Notes: generated from the sequence alone by a model not told the origin. Shown: positions 1 through 12,012, counted from the first letter of the stretch. The stretch: DNA of 64,000 nt from Dichetophora obliterata (GCA_963920525.1 OY986436.1:182244361-182308360); one strand, 5' to 3'. Translations and numbers: made by a program.

Positions 1-206
1 CTTATTGGGAAAAACTGCCACGAAATTCTACGACCAAAAATTAAGTTTACGTTTCTCGGCATTTTCTTTGTGTCTTTTTGACGTCCCCATAGTGTAATTA
101 GCAACTAATATTTTATAATTTTACCTCTTTTAGATTTTGAATTTTTGCTTCGAAGGAAATCAGTTTAAGTATTTAGAATTTGTTTTGTTGCTTAAGACTA
201 TTTTTT

Positions 207-907
207 TTCTGTATATGGGTCATTCTTTTACAAACCGAACACCATTCTAACTGCCACATTTTTGATTTGCATGAAATTTTTTATACGGGTTCTATATCGA
301 AAAAAGAGACACGTGTTCGAGGATTTTTTTTTTAATAAAAGTTTGAGATTTTCGTGATTTTTGCCTTAGAGACTAATTTTCAAAAATTCATAACTTTGGT
401 TCTGTTAAAGCTAGAGACACTTTTTCTGTTTCATTTTGAAGAAATACAGACAACAATGATATGAGGTGTACTTTTCAGCTGGAACGCCGACGTCAGGTAC
501 CGCGCGAGTTTATTGAATTTTTTTGCAATCGTAATAACCATTTCTAAGTGGTGAGTAAGATTGGTTAAAATTTATTTTAAAATTTAAATTGCGTATAACA
601 TATCAAATATTTCAAAAATTTTTTTGAAACTAGTTTAATCATTACAATTCTTCAAAATGAAATAAAAAAGTTGTCTCTAGCTTAAACAGAACCGAAGTTA
701 TGAATTTTTGAAAATTAGTCTCCAAGGCAAAAATCACGAAAATCTAAACTTTAAAAAAAAACTAAAAAACAAAAACTCGAACACGTGTCTCTTTCTTTTC
801 AATATAGAACCCTTAAAAAAAATTGCATGCAAATCAAAAATGGGTCGGTAATTTTTTGTTAAAATCTGTACGGTTTGTAAAAGAATGGCCCATATGAAAA
901 TACAGAA
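207..907. mobile_element. Foldback (long inverted-repeat) element
   Basis: Two arms of about 240-260 bp (207-446 and 648-907) are reverse complements with scattered mismatches and small indels. They surround a 200-bp spacer that is richer in GC around 480-510. Matching landmarks are the block at 226-236 against 871-881, the ACACGTGT cores at 309-316 and 781-788, and the AGTCTC-type blocks near 369-375 and 717-723. No reading frame supports a transposase; the small minus-strand ORF here is arm sequence. It is probably a non-autonomous DNA element. I could not see a clear target duplication, so the superfamily is open. Confidence 0.75.
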
Positions 908-1864
908 TGTATTAGTGCAAATGTTGAACATAGTTCATGTACTTATGGTGAAAATGTTAGTAATTCCTTAACTTACTTTTGATTTAAAATACATTTAATT
1001 GAATGAACTTTACGTCGGGATTTTGCAGAAGCAAAGTCCCAAATTATGTCATCGAATTTAATTGCGTTGACTTAACGTCCTTCACTGCACAATTCTCCAA
1101 AGCAGTTTAATTTTTTTTTAAATGATCTTTCGTATGAGCAGTTTGTCGCAAAAGGCATAAAAACAATCGAAATGCAATGTCTAAATTTGGGAAAATAATT
1201 TCAACTTTGTTATTTCAAATTATATTTGCCATCTGAATTATTATATTTTCTTGATCGTGGTTACTGTTTTTACATAAGTATTGCGACATTTCTTTTATGA
1301 ATGGTGATTCAGGTTTAGTGCATTTTTCTTTGTTACGCAGAAGTGAATGTAACTTTTCTTCTATATATTCTTGAAAATTAATACATTCTGATAGACAGGA
1401 GTCTTCTAAATAATCAGGGTAACAGTTTTTAATTTTTTAAGTGTATTATTGGGTATATTTATTTTACCCAAACATTCCAAAACTTCATAATATTCGTAAA
1501 ATTGTTTTTATCTGGAAATTCGTTTAGTCAATTTTGTGCCTATTTTGTCTAAAATTGTTAAAAGTCTCCACTCTAAATTTTTGTTGCATTCATATCTGGG
1601 AGTAAATTTTTTTGTTGGACTATTAGCTTTTTTAAATTACGTTTTTATAATATTAGAAAAAAAAAACAAAATGTTCTAGTGTTTTTGCCAAATTTTGCCG
1701 CTCCTAAAAATGTGCCGCAGTGGGCTCGAGCCCACTCGCTCTTTAGGGTTAATCCACCACTGACTATATGTATGTGTCGTTTAGTTGCAAGCCGAGAGCT
1801 TTTCCATCCTAGATACTTTTTAGGAAATAGATAAAAACTGATACATTTTAAAGTTCGCATATAT
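908..1864. other. AT-rich sequence without a recognisable gene
   Basis: No protein domain or RNA gene is recognised. The one distinct feature is a perfect 18-bp GC-rich palindrome, AGTGGGCTCGAGCCCACT, at 1719-1736. It sits in otherwise AT-rich DNA and looks like the sub-terminal part of an old DNA transposon. Confidence 0.5.
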
Positions 1865-1868
1865 TTAA

Positions 1869-3530
1869 CCCTATTACTGCCAGGCTGTGACTATGGGTCA
1901 CTACTGAATTTCGAACGAAAATAAAAGATTTAAAACACGTTTTATAGCAAAATCAGTTTAGTGTATTTTATTATTGGTCACTACGTTATTCTTATATACA
2001 ATAAATTTTTTATTATGTTTTGATAATATTAACTTATTACACATAGTATTGAAAATTATCATCAACTGACTATGACTATGTTTTGCATTTTATTTATACA
2101 TGTCGCAACATGATTTGTCAAGGCAGAATATTTGAATTGATGATTTGGAAGTAAATAAAATCATTTTCGTATTGCATAGGTACAAGTACTCAGGTTATAC
2201 AATAGTTATTATCAGAACAATATTCAGTAGTTATAAAATTGTTATTTTTACTAGCAGCATGTCTGGAGCTAGAAGAACAAGATATCTAACGGATGCAGAA
2301 ATTAGGCACGCTATGGAATAGGAAGATGATGAAAGTTAATTGGAAGACACTGCTGACGATTGTGCTGAATCTTAGATCTCAGATGGTGAAATAGATTTTG
2401 GAAACTGCATCTGAATCAGAGGATGTAATAAGCACCAAATCTGCTAAAGAAAATTAAGGTGGCACCAATAATGATAAAACATTTATCGTCAAATATGGAG
2501 AAGAGAAGATGATGGAAAATTCCACCAAATTTTTAAGGCCAAGCCCAAAATTCAAAACATCATCCGAGGCAAAGGAAGTGTAATAGTGTTACTTAACACC
2601 TGGAAAAAACATCGATTGTCCTGTGGATGCTTTTTCTCTATAATTTACTGATGAAGTAGTAGAAATTATTGTAAAACACACAAACTTGGACAGGGACCCA
2701 CAAAAATCAACATAGTGGGCAACAAATGGAATAAGAAGATATGCTGGAAACTCAAGCATTCTTTGGACTATTGATCGATGCTGGATCATGCTGATAATGT
2801 GTCACGTCTCATGAAGAATTTAGAGAACCTTTATTTGGAAGTCCAAATTATCGGGTCTGTGTTTTGAAAAATAAATTTGTTGCACTGTTACGGCATTTGC
2901 GTTTTGATAACAAATCAACACGATCAACTCGCATGCCAAAAGATAAATTGGTGGCAATAAGGGATATTTGGTATATTATCATCAGAGAATTGCGAAAGCA
3001 TTACATACCAGGTAGTAATTTGACAATAGATGCACAATTATTACCGTTAAGGGGTACGGTATTATTCCGCCAGTATATGCCTTCTAAGCATATAGTGATT
3101 ATGTAATATGGAAAGATAATTTGGTGGATTTTCGATTTTTCAGTACCAGTTTTCCACTATATGGCATTCCATAGCTCGGAAAAGAAGGAATGAGCCGCAT
3201 AATGAAGCTCTTTACTTAAGTTGTCGAGATAATATGTGAACCTTTTGAAAGGACAAGCAGCTAAATTCAATGAAAGAAATTTTTTAAAAAACTTGCAAAA
3301 GACTTAGTCCTTTGAAAATCATTCGTGCTTCGAATGCATCAACAATACAATCAAAGAAGAGACGACGATATTACTGCTGCCCTTATGAAAAAGGATAATC
3401 TACTTAGCAATATTGTGGTACATGTCAGAAATCCGTGTGTAACGACCATTCACAGAAAAATGTGATTTTCCTCACATGTGTAAATAAATAGTGAAATACC
3501 AATTCCATCATTATTTATTTTCATTTTTTT
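1869..3530 (+). mobile_element. piggyBac-family transposon remnant
   Basis: The left edge is a TTAA at 1865-1868 followed by CCCTATTACTGCC, the arrangement expected of piggyBac, which targets TTAA. Downstream lies a decayed piggyBac transposase. No clean inverted terminus plus TTAA was found on the right, so the 3' boundary (about 3500-3600) is approximate. The element is dead through stops and indels. The left-end assignment is inferred from TTAA plus the family context. Confidence 0.7.
2259..3482 (+). pseudogene. piggyBac transposase pseudogene (DDE_Tnp_1_7 and Cys-rich domain)
   Basis: An ATG at 2259 opens an acidic N-terminus (MSGARRTRYLTDAEIRHAME) that meets an in-frame TAG. A middle block near 2610-2700 reads like the piggyBac segment before the catalytic core (FTDEVVEIIVKHTN). 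An open stretch at 2864-3106 carries HLRFDNKSTRSTR, DKLVAIRDIW and LTIDAQLLPLRG; the D of LTID corresponds to the first catalytic aspartate of the family. After MPSK the frame breaks and most of the second half of the core is missing. A C-terminal Cys/His-rich zinc-binding segment survives at about 3360-3480 (YCCPYEK, YCGTCQKSVCNDH) with two in-frame stops. The coding capacity is lost. Identity is secure from these motifs; in active relatives the enzyme excises and inserts at TTAA. Confidence 0.85.
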
Positions 3531-3894
3531 TTCAATAAATATATTCACTAATGTACGATATTTAGTGGCTTTAAGTACCCTGCAGTGAAAAATCGTGCTA
3601 GTTATGAATTTAACTTACTAGTCCTTATCGCCCTTATCCGATGTTCGGTTTGGATTTTATGTCGAAAAACGCACCAGAATTTTCAAACCCTTATATCTCT
3701 GAAAATATACTAGCACAAAGGTGCCTCAAATCATAACAGAAAGAAGCCTATTTTTGATTATACTAATATTTTACTAGTGTAAAAGTTACTACTATCACAA
3801 CTAGTTCAAATTATGCCTCTAAAAATACTACCTTAATTCATATCGATAATAGGACAATTGTCTTTTCCTATGACATCAACACAGGAAAACAACC
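3531..3894. other. AT-rich spacer
   Basis: No coding or RNA feature is recognised. It may include the lost right end of the piggyBac element. Confidence 0.4.
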
Positions 3895-3939
3895 AGTTTA
3901 ATATAACAGTTTAATATAACAGTTTAATATAACAACAAA

Positions 3940-3970
<31 letters not shown>

Positions 3971-3981
3971 AAAAATAAATG
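3895..3981. repeat. Tandem 13-mer plus (AAAT)n microsatellite
   Basis: Three copies of AGTTTAATATAAC (3895-3933) run directly into an AAAT tetranucleotide microsatellite of about 45 bp (about 3936-3980). Confidence 0.9.
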
Positions 3982-4689
3982 AATTCTCCGTATATTTTGT
4001 ATTAGTGTCTATAGCCAAGGTTAATCAGTTTTTTTATTATTGAAGTATTCTGTTTTACTTGCGTATATTATAAAGAATAATAAAATAAATACAGTAGTTT
4101 TAGTTAAATTAGTTAAATTAAAATGGAATGGAACTGTTTTGACTTCAAACAACTGAAATAGAACAATTTAGTTAAACAATTTAATAAAAATTTACATTTA
4201 CATATTAAGCTTTCCTTTAAAAATAAGTACGTCTGAACACCTCAATCACTTCAACAATACTGAGTAGGTAATACCATTCTATAATGAGAACTACATTAAA
4301 ATTAATGCAATTATTTGGAATAGACTTAATTTGCTACTCATTGTCTGCAAGCAAATAAACACAAAGGAATAGAAACGTTACGCTACCAAATATGGAATCG
4401 AACTGTTTTGCTACTAACAAGTCGTTGGAATAAAATCGTTTTGCTTCTAAGTATGGTTTTTTTTTTATATAATTTTTGACGGAATAGAACTGTTTAAACA
4501 AATAAGATGACATGTGTTTTCATACGCCAAACGTTATGCAATCACTTTTCTATTTTTTTTTTAATTTTTGGAGTAGACACCGTTTAGTAACTAAACGACA
4601 CATATCTTTTTGGTTTTTCATTTCAAATGATAAAATTCAGAGATAACAAGGCCTACCACAGATCATCTACAGGAGCTTAAAAAATCATT
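3982..4689. repeat. AT-rich region with scattered GGAATRGAACTGTTTTG-like motifs
   Basis: Short related motifs (GGAATGGAACTGTTTTG, GGAATCGAACTGTTTTGC, GGAATAGAACTGTTT) recur near 4126, 4393 and 4482, with diverged versions between. This looks like an old, degenerate repeat. No coding feature is seen. Confidence 0.4.
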
Positions 4690-5496
4690 ATCTAATCATT
4701 TCTCTTTGTTTGTTTGTTTGTTTGGCCTTTATACAAATCTAAACGGCTCAACGGATTTTGTAAAACTAAGTATACATATTAAGTGCATCCCAACTTAAAA
4801 TGTTACATACTTAGTTTTTGCCACGCCCCCTCTGAAATTTTTCAACTAACGGTAATTTAGTTATTATAAAACTTTTTAGTATCGGAGATTTTTGTGTATT
4901 TAATTTTAAAAATTTTTTGTTATTCTGACATATCTTCAAAGCATCGTTACCTAAGAATAAGAAAAAAACGACACGAAAATCAAAGTTTGGTTTTTCGATG
5001 CAAATATCTCCGCTGTCCTTTAATATATTTCATTCAAATTTTTTTTGTTCAAAAGTTCAATAAAATCACTTCACAAAAATAGGTTGAACTGCACCGTTAA
5101 GTCAGTGTATATATGTTTTATGATTATGTCAAAAAAGGTCCAAAATATTGACTTTTTACTCCAAAAATGACTCAAAAATTGTTGTTGTTGTAAAAATGAA
5201 ATCAATTAAAAATTGCACATTTGACTACCTTTCATATGACATAGCATTTATTTGCAAAAATTCTTCCAGCTAAGCGCAAAATTATTTTACTCTTTTTGTC
5301 ATCAAAACAACTTCGATTTTTTTCGTGAAATTTGTTTTTTCCAAAATGTTGTTTTTATATTTTTTACAAAAAATTCAAGTCTCAAAAATAATTTATGTGA
5401 AAAAATTACCCCAATATCTCTTTCCAATCAAAAGTTATGGCTAAAAATATATTTTTTCATACCAGACTTTTATAAAACTGAGTTTTGTTTTAAAAT
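4690..5496 (+). mobile_element. Helitron 5'-body fragment
   Basis: The segment starts with TTTGTTTGTTTG followed by a region describing the same layout as other Helitron bodies in this window: a 'cggctcaacggatttt' block, then GCCACGCCCCC at about 4819. This GCCACGCCCCC/CCGCCCAC vocabulary recurs at 14.7-15.3, 34.4-38.1 and 57.0-57.2 kb. No terminus is preserved on the left. The small ORFs inside have no recognisable domain. Confidence 0.5.
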
Positions 5497-6681
5497 TCTC
5501 TATATAAGAATGAAGTTGTGTGTCTAGAGTAATTATAAACATTTTGGTTAATATAAAAAATCTTCCTTAGAGTAATCTACTTACTTTCTGCCTCCCTACC
5601 CCCCGCCCCCCTCCTGTTAAATTTGTTTTGATTTGTCATTTTTCTCACTATTGTTTCACCGTTGTCACTCAGTTTTTTATCAATGGTACTTTAAATGTTC
5701 TATATATATCACTGTATCATCGAAAAGATGATTGTGAATAAAAATGCTGTAAAAGTTAATTTTTTCATGTTTAATGTGTTATTTGAGCAATATTGTTGAA
5801 AGTCAAATTTCCACGCCAATTAAATGTACCGACATATAAAAGACAGCGAAATTTTGACATTTTAACTCTTCAATCATGGTTGTAAGCTTGGCTGCATTGA
5901 ACAAATTTTTCGGTTCAATTGCGTACTAACCGAAAGTATGCTGAAAAGTATGCTGGAAAATATTATAAATTAGAAATAAGTACTGCATTACCGACACGAT
6001 TCCAATATTTTAGAAAAGTCAGCAACTGTAACTCAATTTAGTTCTTTTCGCACACAGCGTAAACTTGCAGCAAATAACATAATGGCACTTCTTGCACTGT
6101 TCTTGCAGATTTTTCAGCTGGATTTATGTCGATCTGTTAACGTCGATAATATTGCTACAGGTTGCTGTATATACTATAATAAAAATTAAAAAGCGACTGC
6201 TTTCTTAACTTACACCCTTTTGCTAATTTACATTAAAAAACGACTGTACAATTTTTCGTATAAAATAGGAATTCAGAAGATTTAAGAAATTGCATCAACT
6301 ATCAGACTCATTTTATATTAATTTTTAATTTAGAGACAATTCAATTGTTATTTTCCAACTGGAAAAACTACTACAAAATTTTAGGAAGATTTTTATAAAT
6401 TTGATTTTCATTAGCGAAGTGCAAGTAACATGCTTACCAGTAGCCAGTAAATTCAGTTTAGAACTAAAAAACAGTTTTTGATTGTGAAAAAAAAGTGATA
6501 AAATTATTTCTTCGCTAAAAAAGCTTGGTAAATTTTTTAACTTATATTTTTATAGTGGTCTCAAACTTAAATTCAACACGTTTTTACAAAATTCCAAAAT
6601 TTACAAAAACATTTAATCGAAAAGTGTATATTAAAATGTTTATATAAATTACTCTCGAGTAACACCGGGTACATCAGCTAG
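5497..6681 (+). mobile_element. Non-autonomous Helitron with both ends
   Basis: The 5' end at 5497 reads TCTCTATATAAGAATGAAG, matching the Helitron 5' style (TC, then a TA-rich stretch). The 3' end reads ACACCGGGTACATCAGCTAG, finishing in CTAG at 6678-6681 and followed by T, as expected for Helitrons. The length is about 1.2 kb and no Rep or helicase is encoded. The ends belong to the known family style; that both ends come from the same insertion is inference. Confidence 0.65.
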
Positions 6682-7954
6682 TTTACCAATAAAAATGGAC
6701 GTACATTTTTTTTTACTAATCCAATAAAATGCCTTTTCAGTAAACAATTTTTAAAAATCGTTTTCGCTTACTCTTGTTCTGCATTTGCGTTTATCTCAAC
6801 TGTTAGGCTAGTCCTAGACACGTCCGATTCTTTAAAACGGTAGATAAAACTAATGATATCATAGTCGCTGTGCATGCTTGATTTTCTAAAACAAGGTTGA
6901 TTTCAATTTTCAATAACCAATGCCCAAAGTTTGCAGACACTGTTATTCAATTTCTTCATTACCACTTTTTTGCGTGATTTTATTATTATTATGCTACCGC
7001 TCCACTCCTCCTGTTGTCTTGTTTTGAGCTGCAGAAATAAGCTAAGCCGTAATGTGAGGTTGATGATAAACACGAAAAAGACAATCGCAAAAACAACAAA
7101 AACAATTATAGCTTTATAGCAATATGTTTATGTCTCCTAAGCAAGAGACACCACTCATGGACACCATCATGGGACACTCCCAGACACTCGTATGACAACA
7201 CGCTGTTGAACACTGTGAAGTGACTTTATTTTTGTTGTTTTTGCTTAAAAAATAAAACATAAATATCATTTTGCAAATTTTTTTGTTTGCGATAACATTG
7301 CATTTTTATTCTTCTTTTATATTATTTTTGAATATTTATTTTGTTTTATGCTTGTATTTATAATAGCTATTTCGCCACAGCTATAAGAAAGAAAATACAA
7401 GAAAGTCATGATGTTTCATGATACCAGTGTTAACTTGATGGTTCAAATCCTTTTTAGAATCACTACAAATCAATTGAATATATTTGTAAGCCGCTTTTGG
7501 TTTTCCTTCTGTTTCCTCCTTCCTGTTTGTTCGATTTTCCCTTTTTAGATTTCTTCCTACTCGATTTATCTACAATTCGTAAAAGTTTGTTTTACCAAGT
7601 TACCATTCTTTATTTTTGCTTTTTTACTTCATTTTTTTTGTCTAGCTCATACGCACTTCCGGTCCTCTGCAAGCAACAATTTACGATGCATTCTTTGTTA
7701 ACTTTTCCAGCAATTTTTCTCCTATTCATTTTTTTTTCGATTCATGCATTTTATATAGTTTTTTGTATGTTTTTCCGCCATTTTTTATGATTTCTTTTTT
7801 TGCTTTTTGCTGGGTTTTTTGTGCTTTTGCTATTTTGTATGCACTGTGTCGCTGTTGTATTTGTTAGCATTTTCCGGTTTACCGCTATTGTTGCTCCTGC
7901 AGAGTTTGTAAAGAGTTTGTTAATCCACGAAATTTTCATTCAGAATCTTTCGCA
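6682..7954. other. Unassigned AT- and pyrimidine-rich region
   Basis: Short ORFs are present but show no domain. The stretch 7490-7870 is strongly T/C-biased, which creates spurious hydrophobic ORFs on the plus strand. I see no gene here. Confidence 0.4.
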
Positions 7955-8048
7955 CCAACGCACAGTGGGGCCAAAGTCAAAAAACGTGTGATTAATTCAG
8001 AGGAGCCCTCTACGCAAACTTTGTACATATCGTTATACGTATAATAAC
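7955..8048 (+). repeat. Dispersed repeat, copy 1
   Basis: This block matches the reverse complement of 12608-12703 over about 90 bp: CACAGTGGGGCCAAAGTC, the ATTAATTCAGAGGAG core and the TTTGTACATAT block occur in the same order. It is probably the end of an unclassified transposon present twice in inverted orientation. Confidence 0.7.
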
Positions 8049-9290
8049 CAGGGTTCGTATTTGCTCACTCTCATGAAGCTTCATGAATATGAGGGAATTT
8101 TTTGTTCAAAAAATAAACGTGCTCATAATCATTTTCGTGAAGAGCTGAGCAGATTTTTTTTTGTTCATGAACTGAAGAAGAGGAAACCAGTTTGTGAACA
8201 AGAATATTTTTTACGCTTGCGAAGAAACTGGTGCTATTCATCTTCATCATCATGTCGTTCGTGGGCTCTTCATTTATTCATTAATTGTTCATTAAGTGGT
8301 GAAGGCAACGGATGATACTCACTTGTTCACTGGCAATAGATGGTTTGTATCAGAGAAAGAATTCCGTGCTGGCGCGAACACGCTAAATCCGCATCCGTTG
8401 TCAGAATTTCAAAATGATGTAATGTTTTATAATAGGGTTGCCACATAATAATATTTATTTTTTATAGTTTTAATTATAATTTAACGGTGTTAGGTTTTAA
8501 ACATCATTTAACATTTCTTAATTCTAACACTGATAAATGATGTTTAAAACACCCAAAAATACATATTATTTTTATAATAATAATATTTATTTTTTATAGT
8601 TTTAATTATAATTTAACGGTGTTAGGTTTTAAACATCATTTAACATTTCTTAATTCTAACACTGATAAATGATGTTTAAAACACCCAAAAATACATATTA
8701 TTAGGTGGCAGCCCTATTATTTCAAAATTTTATAACTTTGAAATTCTGACAACGGATTCGCTGTCAGCGACCCATTTTTACCCATTAGCTCGCGCCAGCC
8801 CCGAATTCGTAAAAATAAAAAAAAATAAGTTGGCCACCATATCCACCATCTTGAATTTAAAAATTCTGACTTTAAAATCGAAATCCTACACCGTTAAATT
8901 ATGTTCTAAGCTATTAAAAATAAATATTATTAGGTGGCAACCTTATTATAAAAAAGGCATATTTTTGAAATTCTGCAACGGATGCGGATTTAGCAACCCA
9001 TTTTTACCAAGTGTTCGCGCCAGCACCGAATTCCTTCTCTGATACAAACCATCTATTGCCAGTGAACAAGTGAGTATCATCTGTTGCCTTCACTACATCA
9101 AGAACAATTTATGAATAAATGAAGAGCCAACGAACGATAAGTGAAGAATTTAAGAAGAGATGAGTAGCAACAGTTTCTTCGCAAGAGTAAAAAATATTCT
9201 TGTTCACAAACTAGTTTCCTCTTCTTCAGTTCATGAACAAAAAGATCTGCTCAGCCCTTCACGAAAATGAGCTGCTCACTTTGACCTTTC
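8049..9290. mobile_element. Complex foldback element with internal tandem duplication
   Basis: Long inverted arms, about 8120-8400 and 8976-9280, match in order: the GATACAAACCATCTATTGCC block, CAGTGAACAAGTGAGTATCA, the CTTCTTCAGTTCATGAACAA block and GCTGAGCAG. The centre contains a second palindromic unit duplicated in tandem and bounded by TAGGGTTGCCACATAATAAT (8434-8453) and its inverted counterpart at 8697-8716; a third partial end lies at 8927-8950. No transposase is visible. The layering suggests insertion of one foldback or MITE family inside another, followed by duplication. Confidence 0.75.
8447..8708. repeat. 132-bp tandem duplication inside the foldback
   Basis: Two almost identical copies with a 132-bp period. 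Each copy is itself a hairpin: GGTTTTAAACATCATTTA pairs with the TAAATGATGTTTAAAAC block about 45 bp later. Confidence 0.85.
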
Positions 9291-10060
9291 TTCTGGTAAT
9301 AACAACATAGTCGAAAAACACTTTTCTCCAAAACAGGTTTAGTGGAAATTTTGTTTTATACGAGTGCAGTATTTTAAAGTTAGACTTATCCACTAAAAAA
9401 AAATTATGTTACGCCAACAATTTGAACTTAATGGCAACAACGTGTATTGGTCATTTCGTTCAAAAACACGGAACTCATTTGCGGCAACACACAGTGAGCT
9501 GATCCCTTACAAAAGTGGAACAAAAATAGAAGGAGTGTTCTTATCAAAATGAAATTTTGTATGCTTAAGAAATTTTGAAATTTTGTATGCAAGTTAAGAC
9601 TAAGTAAGGAAAATTTTAAAAATGGTTGAAAATCCTCTTAAATAGGGTTATCTCCCCCTGGACCTAAATTAATAATTTACATATTTTTGTATGTTAGGTA
9701 CATACAAAAGTTGTCCCATTTTAACAAAACTCGGTCAGAAAACTAAACAAATAGAGTACTATTTGTGCACTATATGTGTACTAAAAATGATTGAAATCGG
9801 CAAGACCCTAGGGGTACCTCTCCTTGACCTATTTTAATTTTTACATAATTTTGTATGGCAGGGAAATCTGTTGTCCCATAAATGTTCCTACTTGTATTAA
9901 TTAAAAGCTCTACCTTCAACAGGAAAATAAAGTAAGTTACTTGTTTTTTATTAACAAAATTTTAGTTAAAAAATAAAGTAAACATATAAATGTAAAAATC
10001 AAAAACTTATATCGCTACTGACTTCTTCGTCAGAATTACTACGCACTAAAAAATTTCAAA
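9291..10060. other. AT-rich region with a diverged direct repeat
   Basis: The blocks at about 9650-9725 (CTCCCCCTGGACCTAAATTA ... GTTGTCCCATT) and about 9818-9890 (CTCTCCTTGACCTATTTTAA ... GTTGTCCCATA) look like diverged copies with a period of about 170 bp. No gene is recognised. Confidence 0.4.
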
Positions 10061-10069
10061 AATAAATTC

Positions 10070-10781
10070 ACACCGGTGAGCGGATATTTACATTTCCTAC
10101 ACCAAACGGTGTTAATTTACACCGCTTACTCGGTGTGAAATGACGAACTTATCCGATCGGTGTGAAATTGGAAAGGCAAAGAAGAAGAGCAATATTGAAA
10201 TCATATTAAAACCATTATTAAAAATTGAAATTTCCCAATTGTATTTGTTCATTTTAATTTTGTAAATCTTGATAAAGGATTCAAACTTTATTTTTGACAC
10301 CACGAAATAGAGCCTAAAAAAATTAAATAATCCCCAAAAAATGTCTACATTTTTGGGTGTTACTTCATATGAAATAACTCCCAATTTTTGGGGACAATTT
10401 CATTATTTTTGGGAAATATTTAATTTTTATCTTTGGTTCTTATTCCATTATGAAATAAAGCCCAATGAAATAAGCCCCAATCAAAGTTTTTGCGGCTTAT
10501 TTCGTTTGAAAATTAATAAATTTAATGACAAATAAAAATTGTAAAAAACATCCTTTCGAATAGTTGAAAATTACACCGTTCGGTGTTTAATAAAATTATC
10601 ATTTTGCGTATTATAAATAAACACCTAACAGGGTACAAAACAAACATCTTATCTGATGTTTACTTTTTTACACCGATCGGTGTGAAAAAAATATGCTTTT
10701 TTGGATATAAAATTCTGGCACTTTGACACGGTGTTTTTTAACACCGAACGGTGAAGGACTCTCTGGAACACCGATCGGTGT
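10070..10781. repeat. Cluster of ACACCGNNCGGTGT palindromes
   Basis: Self-complementary 14-mers recur: ACACCGTTCGGTGT (10573-10586) and ACACCGATCGGTGT (10670-10683, 10768-10781). Partial or diverged versions lie near 10070, 10104-10135, 10153-10165 and 10727-10752. Between them is another palindromic patch at about 10310-10480 (CAAAAAATGTCTACATTTTTG, GAAATAACTCCCAATTTTTG). The sites are far more regular than chance in AT-rich DNA. They could be repeated ends of a small MITE or protein-binding sites; function is unknown. Confidence 0.7.
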
Positions 10782-10934
10782 AAAAATTCTATACAAATTT
10801 TTAAGTGTGTATGTTCCAATATGTTCATGAACGAAAAATAATTTATTTTTGCTTTATTTATAAAAATGTAAAATTTTGATTTTGAAAAGCGAAATTTTGC
10901 CATCACTATAAAGTCAATCGTATGTACTAGTATG

Positions 10935-11720
10935 CAGGGCTGCCGTTTTGAAATTTTTTCGGGTAGTATAGTTTCGGGTAGTTTTTTGGTAGTGCAGGGT
11001 AGTACCGAAAGTTTTTTTTAAATTTTTCATCATATAAAAATAGACAAAATACATGCATATGCATATAAAAAGACAAACAATTTTTATTAAGAATGTTTTC
11101 AACATATGTGTTTATTGTTTTACAAAGTTAATGATTTATCTTTTAAAGCTATGTGTGAATAAAGCAACATTATGGTAAAAATAAAAAAATCTTTCAGAAG
11201 TTAATCAAGAAAATATGAGATATAAAATTAAAAGTTTTTTACGAACAGTTTATATAGAAAAAGTTTAATACATAAAAATACTGCAGTTATTTTTGTTTGA
11301 AATTTCTATCCTTAACATTTTTAATTCAATTGATTTATTTACAAATATAATGTACTTTTTGACTACGTTTGCTTTAAAAAAATGAGGTAGATGTTATGCA
11401 TTAATTTCGAGACTAAGTTTTGGTATATTTTGAGAGTAATATTTCCGATGGCACCCATTTTTTTGCATCATAACTATCCAATAATTCTTTTGACATCAAA
11501 ATAAAATTGATCATAATCGTCAAAAGTGTATAGCATTTTTTATCTTTTATGAGGTTTACATCAGTAAACTTCCTTTCTGCAGCCGCACTACTATGGGGAA
11601 AAGAAGGAATGGATGGTTTCGGAAACATGATATTATTCGAACCATTTTTATGTTTAAAGACATTGATCCAAAATTCTTCCAACTCAAAATCTTTCGCAAA
11701 ATTATCGAAATTTAAAAAAA
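10935..11720 (-). mobile_element. hAT transposon remnant (3' part)
   Basis: A hAT-type terminus CAGGGCTGCCGTTTTG starts at 10935, and a hAT dimerisation-domain remnant lies upstream of it on the minus strand. The opposite end was not found, so the element is truncated around 11720. No 8-bp target duplication could be paired. Confidence 0.65.
11413..11682 (-). pseudogene. hAT transposase C-terminal dimerisation domain
   Basis: This 89-residue open frame on the minus strand carries the hAT C-terminal signature: EEFWINVFKHK, then FPHSSAAAERKFTDVNLIKD and a leucine/isoleucine-rich helix. In the family this domain mediates dimerisation next to the RNase H-like fold. The frame has no upstream ATG (its first codon is TTG) and the catalytic core is absent, so it is a fragment. 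The terminus at 10935 lies downstream on the same strand, consistent with an element 3' end. Confidence 0.8.
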
Positions 11721-12012
11721 AACTTCTCCATTCTATTTGTTGGTGTAAATATTTACTGTTGGCCCAACAGTGTCGTTATTGAATTAAATTTCAAGTGTAA
11801 AAACTGTTGGCACAACAACTATATATTTGGCGAAAATACCTTAACTCTTGTAGGAATTCAAATGCGCACGCATTGTTGCGATGAATGCGCCACTGTTGTC
11901 AAAAAAGCTTAGAAATTGTTGGCGTACAGACTTTAGTGTTTTTACAAAGGATTAGTTGTTCTGACAAATACAAAAAGTTTTTGTCCTAACAGTGTTTAAT
12001 TTATTAAGTGTA
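11721..12012. other. Spacer with CTGTTGGCNCAACA motifs
   Basis: Short self-complementary motifs such as ACTGTTGGCCCAACAGT (11756-11772) and CTGTTGGCACAACAAC (11808-11823) occur. No gene is seen. Confidence 0.4.

Noticed and set aside
2646..2665. Second possible hammerhead core (CTGATGA ... GAAA)
   Set aside because: No stem II can form between the two core strands and there is no stem I; the sequence is piggyBac coding (FTDEVVEII).
7497..7860. Membrane protein exon suggested by hydrophobic ORFs
   Set aside because: The strand is T/C-biased, which yields Phe/Leu-rich frames in several registers; no conserved pattern.
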